From Ligula intestinalis (taxonomy: Eukaryota; Platyhelminthes; Cestoda; Diphyllobothriidea; Diphyllobothriidae): a stretch of 64,000 nucleotides of DNA. This document shows positions 43,633 through 54,253 of the stretch, piece by piece. The translations under genes were made by a program, and so were the position numbers. The stretch lies in the NCBI GenBank assembly GCA_036362985.1, contig JAYGXS010000001.1, positions 70,673,517-70,737,516 on the forward strand, in the 5' to 3' direction. The notes under the pieces are model-generated. The model was given only the letters and a program-made list of their open reading frames with translations, did not search any database and had not been told where the DNA came from. The first letter of the stretch is position 1, and the number at the start of each line of letters is the position of its first letter.

Positions 43633-46280
43633 ATAATAATAATAATATGTTTATTATGCCAGTTTACAGGCAATTGTAAAGAGTTGGTAATGCACCTCTT
43701 GGGCGCCTTCCAACACCTCGAAGACCGGAAAAAACCTAAAACAAACTCCCTATGTTGCGGCCAGTATTGGTTTTGTTTCAGGTTTTTTGTTTTGTCAATA
43801 CTGGGCGAGATAGGGAGTTTGTTTCAAGTGAAAAAAACCCGCCTTCAAAGGTATGATAAAAACGGAATAAATGTACAGTTATAAGCTGAGTTGACTCATC
43901 AGCAGGAGAACTGTTTCATATCGTTTAAAAACATTAGTTCCAGACGGAGAGGGTTGGCACAAGAACACAGTGTTCTCAGTCTTCCTTCAATGGTTGTCGG
44001 CAAAAGTTGCGCGCTATCGGCTGAAGGGTTAGCAGACTGCGGGCTGCTGCTTCAGCAGCATTATCTTCAGAATGAAGCCTGGCGGGGTTCAAAGTCCACG
44101 AACGCCATCAGAGTGAAAGAGAGATTCCACCGAGTCAGCACCCAAAATTCGTGAAAGTTGTCCTGAATGTAGAAAACTAGTTATAGCTCTCTTAAAAATA
44201 GGGTTGTTTTGCTGGGTTTTAATAATTTTGGGCAGCTTATTCCAGATTGATATGGCATTTACTGAAAAGAATTGCCGGTACTTAACTGTACGTGCCATAG
44301 GAAGAAATAAAAATACGTCTCGATGACTGGCGCGTCGAGAGTGCTCAAGCTCCCTTATTGTACTAAGGGGATTAAAGGTTTGACCATTCAAAAGTTTAAA
44401 CAGTAAAAAAAGACCCTTCTGCAATCGACGAAGCCATAGGGGATCCAGCTTTATAAGTTCGCACCTTTGTTGGTAGGTTAAGTTACGGTGTTCTGTAGTG
44501 AAACTCTTCTAGTGAAGAAGTGCTGCACCGATTCTATTTTCTTCCGTTAACTAGTGCGCAGAAGACTGAATAGAGGCGAGCAGTTTTCAAGACTAGGTCT
44601 CACGTACATATTATAAAGGCTAGTTCTAACCTTTAAAGTCTTAAAATTTCTAAGGATAAATCCGGTTGTTCGGCGTGCTTTCGAGACTATCAGGGCACAT
44701 TGCTCTGACAAATTGAGACTATTAGAGTAGGATATGCCCAAATCCTTGATAACTCCTGGGACATTTAATTCGTGGCCGTCAATGCTTAACTCCGGTTGAT
44801 GATCGTCGCCAACAACCATAACGGAACATTGGTGCCATGAAAGGGTGAGGCGCCATGTGCAACACCACTGGGCGAAGGCCTGAAGATCCTTTTTTATCAG
44901 CTCGAGCACGATGTTGCGATCTGCCGGTTTATATCGATAAGCGACTTTTAAATCATCAGCGTACATGAAGTGTCTGCCATACTGAAAACAACCTGAAACG
45001 TCGTTGACAAACAGGCAAAATAGGAGCGGACCCAGTACACTACCCTGTATAACTCCACTCCTCACATGCGTGGGGTTGGAGATAACATTGGAAATTTTTA
45101 CTCGTTGTGTGCGAGCACCCAAATAGGAAGATATGAAGTTCAGTGGCTTGCTACCTATGCCGAAGGAGGCTAGTTTCAGAAGGAGGAGGTTATGATCGAC
45201 CCGATCAAAGGCCTTAGTAAAATCAAAATAGACGCTATAAGTGGCAAAACCGCTGTCTCTAGATTGCAGCACATAATCAAAGAAAGAGAGCTGACAGGTG
45301 TCACAAGATCGTTTCTCGATAAAGCCATGTTGAGCTGTATTGAGCAGGTTGTTCTCTGTCAAGTGACGCATCATCTTTTCTTTGATTAAGGTCTCCAAAA
45401 TCTTCGAGGCTGCGGGAAGTGTATTTATTGGCCTAAAGTTGTCGAATGAGGTCGATCGGCCATGCTTGCGAATAGGCATTATGCGTGATTCCTTCCACAA
45501 CGAAGGAAAGGTTTCGCTCTCAAGAGCAAGATTAAATACCTTACAAAGAATAGATGGAAAGATATCATTCGCTTCAGCTTTTAGAAGGCTAACTGGGACG
45601 CCATCTGGTCCTGGACTATAGGATTGACGATAACGACGAATGGATACAGTCACATCCCAGACGGTAAAACTTATGGTTTCGAGTATGGCACCCGTCCAAG
45701 CCTGGATAACCGGAGGTGCAGCGAACGAGCTTTCACTAAACGTTTTGGATAGGAACGCATTGAAGCTATCGGCGGTCAACTTAGCGTCAGCTATAGGGTT
45801 TCCTAAAGCATCTTGAAGAATGGGGTGTTGCGTTTTCCTCTGCGCTTTAACTGTACGCGAAAAGAGTTTCGCAACATTAAGGGAAGGATTTTCAGCGAAG
45901 TGAGCCTCATCGGCTATCTGCTTTTCTTCGGAGAGCTTCTTGGCCTGCTCAAAGATCAGTGTGATCAAGGGCAGAACGGAAGTGTCATTTTGCCGATGCA
46001 AACGACGAGAGAGTTTACGCAGCCTACGACGGAAAGACAGAGGAAGGTACACTTCATCCTTGACATGTATTACTTTCTTACGGGGGAAAAAGTGGAGGAT
46101 GAGTGGATCCAGCACTTTGTACACTGCATCGGTACAAACATTTACATCCAAACATTGGAAAAATTCAGACCAGTCGAGAGCGTTTAGATGTGCCAGTAGG
46201 TCAGCCGTGTTTGCTGATCGGAAGTCATGATAAAAACAATACTTTTGGGAAAATGTTTCATCCGCCTCCAGTTCTAGTTC
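43633..46280 (-). mobile_element. CR1-like non-LTR retrotransposon, 5'-truncated
   Basis: The minus-strand coding part (46280-44089) carries the RT and C-terminus of a CR1-type ORF2; the endonuclease is missing, as usual after incomplete reverse transcription. A non-coding 3' part of about 450 bases (44088-43633) follows and ends in short (ATT)n repeats at 43632-43647, the usual kind of CR1/L2 tail. A long hairpin lies in this 3' region (43739-43824). Confidence 0.8.
43739..43824. repeat. Long perfect-stem hairpin in the CR1-like 3' UTR
   Basis: AAACAAACTCCCTAT (43739-43753) pairs fully with ATAGGGAGTTTGTTT (43810-43824), and inside it CCAGTATTG (43761-43769) pairs fully with CAATACTGG (43796-43804). 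A loop of about 26 bases remains. Some non-LTR elements use 3' stem-loops for recognition by their own RT; that role here is inference. Confidence 0.75.
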
Positions 46281-46397
46281 ACTAACATGTAATAAAGAGA
46301 TTACAAACACAAGCTGGGTGACAAAAATACGAGACTTACCATAAAAATGATAATGTGGCGTCCTCAGCGAGCGATTGGACGCCATATTTTGTTGCAT
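44089..46397 (-). pseudogene. CR1-like ORF2: RT domain plus C-terminus
   Basis: The 616-codon frame 46397-44547 is unbroken. RT blocks: PGPDGVPVSLLKAE, W(K)ESRIMPIRK, FRPINTLPAASKILE, QHGFIEKRSCDTCQL, YFDFTKAFDRVDH, SGVIQGSVLGPLLFCLFVND and FMYADDLKVAYR, with both catalytic Asp of YADD present. A stop and a frame change at 44495-44547 separate the C-terminus (44424-44089: FFSVNAISIWNKLPKII). The first 40 residues, before ELELEADETF, look unrelated and are probably flanking DNA read through by chance. The missing endonuclease and the late break make it dead, although the RT core is well preserved. Confidence 0.75.
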
Positions 46398-47256
46398 CTT
46401 CTGATCTGTTAATATAGATCAATCACAGCGGCCAAATTATGAAGCCTCCTGGGATTTTTTAGACTAAATATTGTTTATTAAGATAAAGAAAGTGTAGACT
46501 TTACCTACAGCTCTATAAATACCTAGATGCTTAAGGCCGGCGTGGTCCTAATTTGTTAATTTTTTAAGACGCGCTATGCCAGTAGTGAACTTAATGACGG
46601 CGCTGAATCTATTCGAGCGATTCTATAATTGGAAAATCATTAATAGTACGCTTACCCACAAAGTTTTCAAGCTAAGGAGCAGCGGGATTATGTAAGTTTA
46701 CGTGCGGCAAATACGGGCAATTCAAACAAATAAGAAGGGGATTAGGGGGAACAAAAAAGAAGGACAATATACTATAGGATACCCTACCAGCCTCGCCTGG
46801 CCCAGTCTAATTTTTGGGGCCAGACGGGGCTAACCGAGGCTATGGCCCGTCCTTAGTGGGGTTGCAAACAGGGCTTTCAACCCGTTAAGCTCCATCTGCG
46901 AGAAAAATTTGCGCAGTGGAACGCTTTCTTTTCGCTTTCCTTTACCTCTTTTCCCAATTTCGTTTTCCATGAAAAGAACCCCGCTGGCCACCCATCCCCC
47001 ACTTCAATCGTTGTAGGCTGGTGATCGCGAGGTAAAACAACCCCGCACGCAGTATTTTGCAAAAAGACGGGGGACAGTTTACTGGATATGAAATTTGTAT
47101 TATAAGTAAATCTGGGAAATGCAAACATAGTCAATGATGTGTAATTTTATGCAGAGTATACAGCTGTAGATTGTTTTATCACATCGATATGATTATATCA
47201 TCATTAACTGGCGACATCTCTCATATATTTACCTCCTCCGTAAGCTACAAATTTCT
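46398..47256. other. Interval without a recognisable gene
   Basis: Between the CR1-like element and the DUF4806-like gene. A G+C-rich stretch at 46790-46860 (GGGGCCAGACGGGGC and GGCCCGTCC in inverted-like order) stands out, otherwise nothing. Confidence 0.4.
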
Positions 47257-48044
47257 GTGACTCATTGCTGTTGTAGGAGTCAGACTTCGGCAGTTCTACT
47301 ACAATGCCCTCAGGATACTCACCCTCCCACGAAGCTTAGTATTTATCGTTATGCGCAACCCTCTGTTGACAAAACCAACCGGCAGAGCCGCAAACGGCGA
47401 CCTGCTCGTGGCTTCAAACAACAGGCACGCACATGCCTGAAGTGGCTAGTTGATATGAATATGTCCTTGATAAGATATCTCAGACAATCAGAAGAGGACA
47501 GAAAGCGTGGAGAAGAGAAATTAGACCGTGTACATGCGACCTTTTATGATAAGACCACCTCCACTTCTGCACCTGTCGACGTGCCTTTTCTTACCCCTCT
47601 GTCAACAATTAGCAAACTGGATGCCTTTATTAAGGCATTATCAGGGAAACAGTATCGCCCACGAATCGTAAGTTACCCAACAATCTAATTTAACGTTACC
47701 AGATGACCCACTTGGTATATGTAGCTACCGATGGTGTGCCGGCTTACATTAACAGGGCTTTCCGGATCCTGCTAACTGACAGCATCACGGAGGAGCTCTC
47801 TTTTAAGGGCTAGCAGAGGGGGAAGAAAGCCTTCCGTGAAACGGAGGCGTATAACGTGATCTTTCGTAAGGGTTTCTTCTTCATTCTAACCCTCCTTCTA
47901 TCAGACGCTTATACAGTTGCTAACGATTCCCGGCCAATAGATCGCCGGTGTTTTGAGGATGCTTTTAAGGACACCTTCAAGAAGGCCTATGACAGGCATT
48001 TCAGAAGGTGCATCAAGGCTCAGAAAAAAAATTCCGCTCGGTAA
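47257..48044 (+). CDS. DUF4806-like protein gene with two mini-introns and one in-frame stop
   Basis: Exons 47257-47667, 47703-47865 and 47905-48044 join in phase across introns of 35 and 39 bases (GTAAGT...CCAG and GTAAGG...TCAG), ending in TAA. The N-terminal part is basic and helical (SEEDRKRGEEKLDRV). The C-terminal half, TPLSTISKLDAFIKALSGK, then NRAFRILLTDSITEEL, then RGKKAFRETEAYNVIF, fits the layout of DUF4806 domains (a PL-T start, then a later G-KKAF helix) found in several flatworm and insect proteins of unknown function. One TAG at 47811-47813 falls where such domains often have Trp, so a single TGG to TAG change is likely. It ends in a basic tail (RRCIKAQKKN). Either a young pseudogene or an annotation-breaking polymorphism. 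An acceptor near 47275 allows exon 1 to start further upstream. Confidence 0.5.
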
Positions 48045-48487
48045 ATGACCACATACTATTGCCACGCAAATAATATCTTAAGGTGCGTTCTCTCAACCAG
48101 TACTCTTTCTTTTTCAGAGCACCAACCCGATGAAGAAAATCACCCGGAGACAGGCCCGTCCATAGGCTAGTACTACTACGATGAGGGAGAATTACCCAAA
48201 TTAAATATTTTATGCACAATTTTTACCGATATTTTTATACAATAAAGTTTTTCTGTACTCCAAAGACTTCAAAAAATGTGCTACGTGCTATATCGGGGGT
48301 TTTTTATGCGAGGTGGGCGTCCCGCTGTCCAAATAAAATTCCACATACGATTTTTATGTACGAAATTCGTACGATTTCGTATTTTAAATCGTACGATTTT
48401 TTCGTTCAATCGTTGTAAAATCGTTCTAAATCGTTGACATTTTCCTATTGGGAAAACTACCTTCGGCAGGCATATATATGAAGACCC
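48045..48487. other. Interval with short palindromic repeats, no gene
   Basis: Around 48359-48420 the motif TCGTACGATTT recurs in direct and inverted order (AAATTCGTACGATTTCGTA, AAATCGTACGATTTTTTCG). It may belong to the end of the Tc1-like fragment that follows, but no matching right end is seen. Confidence 0.35.
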
Positions 48488-48880
48488 GTGACATGTCGTC
48501 ATTCTCCTCTTAAGTGGCGTATGAGAACGATGTGCAAGCAGCTTCTATCTGATTTAGACTTTCAGAGGATAAGAAAACTTGCAACAAATGGAGTGCCATG
48601 TAATTCGTTAGAAAGTGATTTCAATATAAGTATGGCCACTCTTTGGCGCATTAGTAGTGAAAGAACTGTGCCCAGAAACCAGCAGGGTGGACGAAAATGG
48701 TCGTAAAGTAAGCAAGACGACGATTTCATTCGCCGTACGCTAAAAAATATACCATTATCTGCCTATTAAGACTACTCAGAGGGGAAATCTGCCAATGTCT
48801 TCAGTGAGGATGATTAGAAAAAGGATGCAGGAATTTAAATTGCATCAGGAAAAGGCCACGTCAAAGCCATTTTGAAATAG
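48488..48880 (+). pseudogene. Tc1/mariner-like transposase N-terminal fragment
   Basis: The frame 48488-48706 reads LSDLDFQRIRKLATNGVPCN and SDFNISMATLWRIS, a helix-turn-helix as in Tc1-type DNA-binding domains, then GGRK. After a frame change the sequence gives TTQRGNLPMSSVRMIRKRMQ and EFKLHQEKATSKPF, the second helix-turn-helix. The catalytic DDE part is absent, so only the DNA-binding half remains. Confidence 0.5.
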
Positions 48881-48982
48881 AAAACTCAGTAGAGAACGTT
48901 TTCCGTTTTGCTAAAAATTATATTTAATTCCGGCCCTCATTCTAGAAGAGTATTTACTTCTGCGATGCGGTCGAAACCCGAT

Positions 48983-49468
48983 TTGAGGATGGTTTTGGTC
49001 TCGTTCAAAGTGGACGTTAGGGTAATTCCTGATGAGAGGGCAAGTTCGCATGCATTAGGGGACAGGAAATTTAATGCATAGCGTGAGTGGTCGGATGGAT
49101 AAACGTCTGCGAGAAAAATATCTAAACGAACGAGCCACTGATGCAGATTTTGGCCCGCTTGAAAAATGGCTAGGGCGAGTAACGGGTCAGCACGACGGAT
49201 GGGGGGCCACTGGAACGTGGAGAATGACGACGTCGGGTTTAGAGGTAACCACCGGGAGTGAGTAGCTTCCAGCACCGGCTGCCGCCATTGTAGCGTCCGA
49301 GATGGGTATGGTACACTGGTTACCCAGTAACGGATTCGGTATCGGCGGCTTCCGTTCGACGAACTTTCTGTCTTCGAACTCCTTCCCTATTGGAGGTTCC
49401 TCGTCATCACAAGCAGACGCACTAGAGCTAGAATGCTGCCTCGTATTCGAAGAATATAAGTGATACTA
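48983..49468 (-). pseudogene. Partial second copy: leader and gag start of the gypsy element
   Basis: Near-identical to 53516-54000, including the gag frame through TLNETKTIL, then it breaks abruptly at 48982 into unrelated sequence. Fewer than a dozen differences are visible between the copies, so the duplication is recent relative to other elements here. Confidence 0.7.
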
Positions 49469-49721
49469 TGAATGCTGTGTTTATTAACGAATACAGGCGA
49501 TCGAGAGACGTAAGCAAGAGAGTGAGTTTAGGATAAGGTTATAACGAAGGAAAGTACGAAATAGGGTATAGAAAAACAGACGAGGACAAGACTTAGCGGA
49601 GTCAGGAAACGGCGGCGTGCGGTGGTTGTCTCCTCCAATCAGCGTCCTGGAAATCGAGAGAAAGGCAGGTGACATTAAGGATATATAGTTAAACAAGGGT
49701 GGGTCGTTTTTGGCCGTTACA
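49469..49721 (-). repeat. Second LTR of the gypsy element
   Basis: Begins TGTAACGGCC on the minus strand, directly after the polypurine tract, so it acts as the 3' LTR of the full body. It is at the same time the 5' LTR of the partial copy that follows to its left. Confidence 0.7.
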
Positions 49722-50011
49722 TTGCCCCTTTTAAGATTAAGCACTGTCCTCAGTGCTTGTGGTGATAGAGGGTGATGGAAATATGACTTCTAAGGCGACT
49801 GGGGGAACCTGGTCGGGTGGGACGATCGTGAGGGTGTCTGATGTACATACGGTACGGCTTGAGTTTGTCGACATGAGCCGTGAATGAGGGGAGGGTGGGG
49901 TCGATGGCGTCGTGGATTTGTAGGGTTGTAGAGGAAAGGGTGTCGAGTACGGTGAAGGGTCCTCACCAGGGGTGGTGGAATTTAGCGGAGGTTCCGCGAG
50001 GATGATTTCGG

Positions 50012-51230
50012 TTATAGTACATTACCAGGTCGGCGGTTCGATATGGTTGCTGGATATGCGAGCGTCAAATTGGTCTTTTTAGCGGGTTGCTGATGCCCCG
50101 AGCGTGTTGCGTGCAGCATTGTGAGCGCAGCGGATAACCTCTCTGAGCTGGCGGGTGTAGCTATTAGGCGTAGTAGGATCCGGAGAGGGAACTGGAAAAC
50201 GGAGGTTGACCGGACGCCGGATCTCACGACCTGTCCACATATAGTGTGGAGTAAACACTGTAAAGGCGTGAACGGAACCTCGGTAGGCGAGCATACAAAG
50301 GAGTGGATGCAGATCATAGTCGTGTTCGTGGCCATCTTAAGAGAACGCAAGCAGAAGGTTATGTATGGTACGGTTCGTCCGATCGACCAGACCATTTCCT
50401 TCTGGGTGGTACGGGGTTGTCCGGTTTTCCGAATTTCGAGTAGGTCACGCACGTCCTTGAGCTGTTGTGATATGAAGTTACTTCCGCAGTCGGAATGGAA
50501 GCAAATAGGAGTTCCCCAACGACTTATCCAGGTGCGACTGATGGCGTTTGCCACCGTGGCAGCTCTTTGGTCAGGCAACGGGATGGCTTCGACCTTTTTG
50601 GTGAAATAGTCGATCATGACTAATTTGTATTCAAACCCCCCGATAGGATATGGTTTGCGGGCCGATGGTGTCAAAGCCATCTCGTTCACCGAGAAATCCA
50701 GTGTTCATGGGCTGTAGGGGTGCTCGGGGAGCTATATTGGGTGATTTGAACGAGGAACAAATTGCGCACCCTTGGCAAAATGGATGACGGATGAGCGTAA
50801 CTGTGGCCACCAGAAACGTGAGCTTGCGGCTTGTTCTGGTCGGTGTTGGCCACAGTGTCCTAACTCCGGGTGCAGTTCCACTAGGACACCTTAGATGAGG
50901 CAAACTGGGACTATCGGGCGTAAGTGATGGGAATTGCCGTCTTTATAAAATAGTACCTCTTGTTCGAGCCACAGGTGTGGCCACTGGTTTAGCAAAAGGC
51001 GGGCGTTCATACTAGACCCACACATTTCTTGTTCGTTAGGTTTCCGCCGTTCTTCAATCAGGTGGCGGTAGATGATGGCCGTGTCGAGATCACTAGCTTG
51101 TGCCGTTGACCATTCGTAGCGGGTGGTTTCTGCTAAGTGTATGGCGTGGGCAGATTCCGGGAGTATGGCTGCGACTGTAGTGTCGGTGTTGGGAAAACGG
51201 GAAAGTGCGTCGGCGTTGCCGTGTTTAGTG
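50012..51230 (-). pseudogene. Integrase region of the gypsy element
   Basis: About 51170-50890 holds the start (FPNTDTTVAAILPE, RYEWSTAQASDLDTAIIYRH). The zinc-binding part (ELGHCGQHRPEQAA, then QGCAICSSFKSPN) is split over two frames near 50870-50740. The catalytic core reads YKLVMIDYFTKKVEAIPL and WGTPICFHSDCGSNF at 50640-50510, with two of the three acidic residues (the first D of the triad near FDTIGP, and HSD). The rest of the core and the tail are frame-shifted. Confidence 0.6.
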
Positions 51231-52533
51231 TCCAGATGGAATTCGGGTTTGAAATGAAAATCCTGTATGGACCCTTGCCACCGGGTGAGCTGATCCATGG
51301 GGTCTTTGAAGGTTTGGAGCCATTTCAAAGCGTGGTGGTCGGTTCACAAAATAAAACGTTTTCCGATAAGGAGGTGTTTTAATTGTTGAAGGAAAACGAT
51401 AATCACTGGGGGGTTCCCTGCGGAACGTGCTGTTATTGCGTTCAGACTTCGTTCGGGTTTTGCTGGCGAAACAAATAGGGTGCTCAACGCCGTAAGAATC
51501 GTTCTGTGACAACGCGGCACCTATGGCAAAACCACTGGCATCGGTGTCCAGTATAAGCGCCGGAGCATCCTTCTCGACGTTTGGGAGTGCTAACAGGGGC
51601 GCAGAGCATAGGGCCATTCGAAGGTCGGTAAATGCAGTCGCGCATTCTGTGGACCATTTGAACGCACTCTCTTTGTCCGTCAATTTGTGGAGGGGACCGG
51701 CAATGATTGCAAAATGTCGAATGAACCGATGGTAATAAGAAGCGAGACCGATGAAACTCCGTACCCCTATTTGGTTGGTTGGCACTGGCCGAATGCGAAT
51801 GTGTTTTATGCGGTCGGGTAGGAGTGCAATGTATCCGGGGGATATCTGGTGACCGATAAATTCCACTTCAGAATGAAGAAAAAAATAATTTTTAGGATTC
51901 AGCGTGAGACCGGCATTGCGGAGTGCCTCAAGTACAAATTTTAAATTCTGATTGTGCCCTTTGATCGTATGGCCGAAAACGATAATGTCGTCTATGTAAA
52001 CAAGGCATTTACAAGGTATCAGAGGTCGTAGAACCTGGAACATCAGCAGCTGAAACGTCTCTGCCGCGTTGCAGAGACCGAAGGGAAGTGTATAAAAGTC
52101 AAATAGTCCTTGTGGGACCGTGAACGCTGTCTTCTGTCGGTCATCCGGATGAAGTTCGACTTGCCAGTACCCCGATTCAAGATCTAGGGTCAAGAACCAT
52201 GATGCATTGCCGAATGAGTCTATAATGTCGTCCAGCCGGGGTAATTGGAATAAATCGCGTACGGTAATTGCCTTAAGGCGACGGTAGTCAATGCGCAAGT
52301 GTAGAGAACCGTCGTTTTGGGACCAAGGTTATCGGCGAGGCCCATGGGGACGAAGAGGGCTTTATGATGCTTTTTGCTAAAAGCTCGTCGAAAAGTTTGT
52401 CAACTTCCTCGCGATATCGTACAGGAACGCGACGGGGGGGGTTGCCAGACCGGTTTCGCAGCACCGATGTCAATCGTGCGTTGCACAAGGCGTGTCCGGC
52501 CGAGGTTACTTGTAGACCAGGAAAACAGTTCAT
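51225..52533 (-). pseudogene. Reverse transcriptase and RNase H of the gypsy element
   Basis: 52533-52300 gives the RT start (VPVRYREEVDKLFDELLAK, SSSPWASPITLVPK). After a frame change, 52298-51225 is open for 357 codons: RIDYRRLKAITVRD, LTLDLESGYWQVELHPDD, LPFGLCNAAETFQ and VYIDDIIVFG, the YIDD active site, then thumb (FIGHQISPG) and RNase H (LILDTDASGFAIGAALSQND). The end of RNase H is frame-shifted near 51420. Aside from two frame changes the enzyme is well preserved. Confidence 0.75.
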
Positions 52534-52619
52534 GAAAATCGTAAAGGATATTTCTGTTGGACATAAGCGGCAGTTCCAACAGTGGACGGCGGGGGATGTA
52601 TTTCGTCTTAAAGTGTAGG

Positions 52620-53050
52620 GTCTAAAGCCACGGCCGCCATAGCCATGTTGTAAAGGAGTTCGAAATGCGATTCAGGTGTGGAGGCAGGGGGAAGGTTTAT
52701 GTTTTCGACCAGCTCCACGCCTATATCGCGGGTGTGAATAACACAATTATAACCACTGAGGAAATCTAATCCCAGAAATATAGGCCAGGGGCTATCGGAA
52801 GTAAGCAGAAAATCGTGGATCGCATCGGAACCGCTGAAGTAAAACGGTTAGGAAATACAGCCGGAGATCGGTATTTGAGTGCCGTTAGCGGCGTGAATAA
52901 GACGGAGCCGGGATAATGGTCCTATGCGGCTGAAGAAAGATCTAGGGATGCTGGCCGGGGTAATAAGCGAGGCATTGGCCCCTGTGTCTATTAAAGCGTC
53001 AAAACGGTGCTTAGCTACTAAAACTTTAACCGTAAATGACGATACGGGTG
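52620..53050 (-). pseudogene. Retropepsin (protease) region of the gypsy element
   Basis: Around 53020-52960 the minus strand reads HRFDALIDTGANASLITPAS, the DTGA active-site loop, followed by SIPRSFFSRIGPL and, after a stop, WPIFLGLDFLSGYN, the second conserved segment. One stop codon at about 52850 interrupts it. The enzyme would process the gag-pol chain. Confidence 0.6.
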
Positions 53051-53096
53051 TAGGTTTAACAAAGAGATATTGGAAACGAACGACTCACCGTATGCA

Positions 53097-53820
53097 TTAT
53101 GGCTGCAGTGACGTGCTTGAGTTCCAAAGGCAGCGCAATACGGACATCCGCGGTTGTGGTCGGGTAATCGGATGGATCGCTGTTTTCTGTGTCATCTGTG
53201 GCGATTCGGGCGACTGTATCGGCTGAACACGGGGTGAATACCCTTGGTTGTAAGGTAGACGCGGTGGGTTGGATGGGGGTTGTGGGGCGTCATTATGGAA
53301 ATCGTTGAACTGCCGACACTTGAGCAAAGTCGCAAGGAGGTCAGTCGGCGTCTGCATCAAGAAATGGTCTGTTTTGGGGACGTCGAAGAACGCAAGCCAC
53401 GCAAAATGCTTCAACTCCAGAGCAAACTCATCTGCCGATTGGCAAGGTTGTTGATTCAGGCGATTAAACCGGTCAGCAACCACACCAGCTGACATCTGGT
53501 GGTTGAAAGGCGATATGAGGATGGTTTTGGTCTCGTTCAAAGTGGACGTTAGGGTAATTCCTGATGAGAGGGCAAGTTCGCATGCATTAGGGGACAGGAA
53601 ATTTAATGCATAGCATGAGTGGTCGGATGGATAAACGTCTGCGAGAAAAATATCTAAACGAACGAGCCACTGATGCAGATTTTGGCCCGCTTGAAAAATG
53701 GCTAGGGCGAGTAACGGGTCAGCACGACGGATGGGGGGCCACTGGAACGTGGAGAATGACGACGTCGGGTTTAGAGGTAACCACCGGGAGTGAGTAGCTT
53801 CCAGCACCGGCTGCCGCCAT
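53097..53820 (-). pseudogene. gag of the gypsy element
   Basis: The minus-strand frame reads FQWPPIRRADPLLALAIFQA, QWLVRLDIFLADVYPSDHS, VVADRFNRLNQQPCQSADEF and LLATLLKCRQFNDF: a capsid-type gag. Near the C-terminus, in another frame (about 53130-53090), CPYCAAFGTQARHC resembles an atypical zinc knuckle. The start codon is unclear: the frame opens at GTG 53807, while an ATG near 53819 (MAAAGAGSY) is in a different frame. Confidence 0.6.
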
Positions 53821-54000
53821 TGTAGCGTCCGAGATGGGTATGGTACACTGGTTACCCAGTAACGGATTCGGTATCGGCGGCTTCCGTTCGACGAACTTTC
53901 TGTCTTCGAACTCCTTCCCTATTGGAGGTTCCTCGTCATCACAAGCAGGCGCACTAGAGCTAGAATGATGCCTCATATTCGAAGAATATAAGTGATAATA

Positions 54001-54253
54001 TGAATGCTGTGTTTATTAACGAATACAGGCGATCGAGAGACGTAAGCAAGAGAGTGAGTTTAGGATAAGGTTATAACGAAGGAAAGTACGAAATAGGGTA
54101 TAGAAAAACAGACGAGGACAAGACTTAGCGGAGTCAGGAAACGGCGGCGTGCGGTGGTTGTCTCTTCCAATCAGCGTCCTGGAAATCGAGAGAAAGGCCG
54201 GTGACATTAATGGTATCTAGTAAAACAAGGGAGGGTCAGTTTGGACCGTTACA
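54001..54253 (-). repeat. 5' LTR (minus strand) of the gypsy element
   Basis: Begins TGTAACGGTCC on the minus strand and ends ...GCATTCA; 253 bases, the same length as its partner at 49469-49721 with few differences. The inner end is set by TG/CA and by the equal length; no standard TGG primer site follows directly, so that end may be off by some bases. Confidence 0.65.

Larger units (their letters stand above)
48983..54253 (-). mobile_element. Ty3/gypsy LTR retrotransposon with a second, partial copy (LTR-body-LTR-partial body)
   Basis: On the minus strand: LTR 54001-54253, then gag, protease, RT, RNase H and integrase down to about 50010, a purine run (AAAAGGGGCAA) just before the second LTR 49469-49721, then a repeat of the leader and gag start (49468-48983). 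The segments 48983-49721 and 53516-54253 are near-identical. Such tandem layouts arise by recombination between elements or during integration. The body shows a few frame changes, fewer than in the gypsy copy at 55.3 kb. No RNA or protein of it is complete in one frame. Confidence 0.8.

Noticed and set aside
45192..46285. Several plus-strand open frames of 60-124 codons
   Set aside because: They lie opposite the well-supported minus-strand CR1-like RT and are its shadows.
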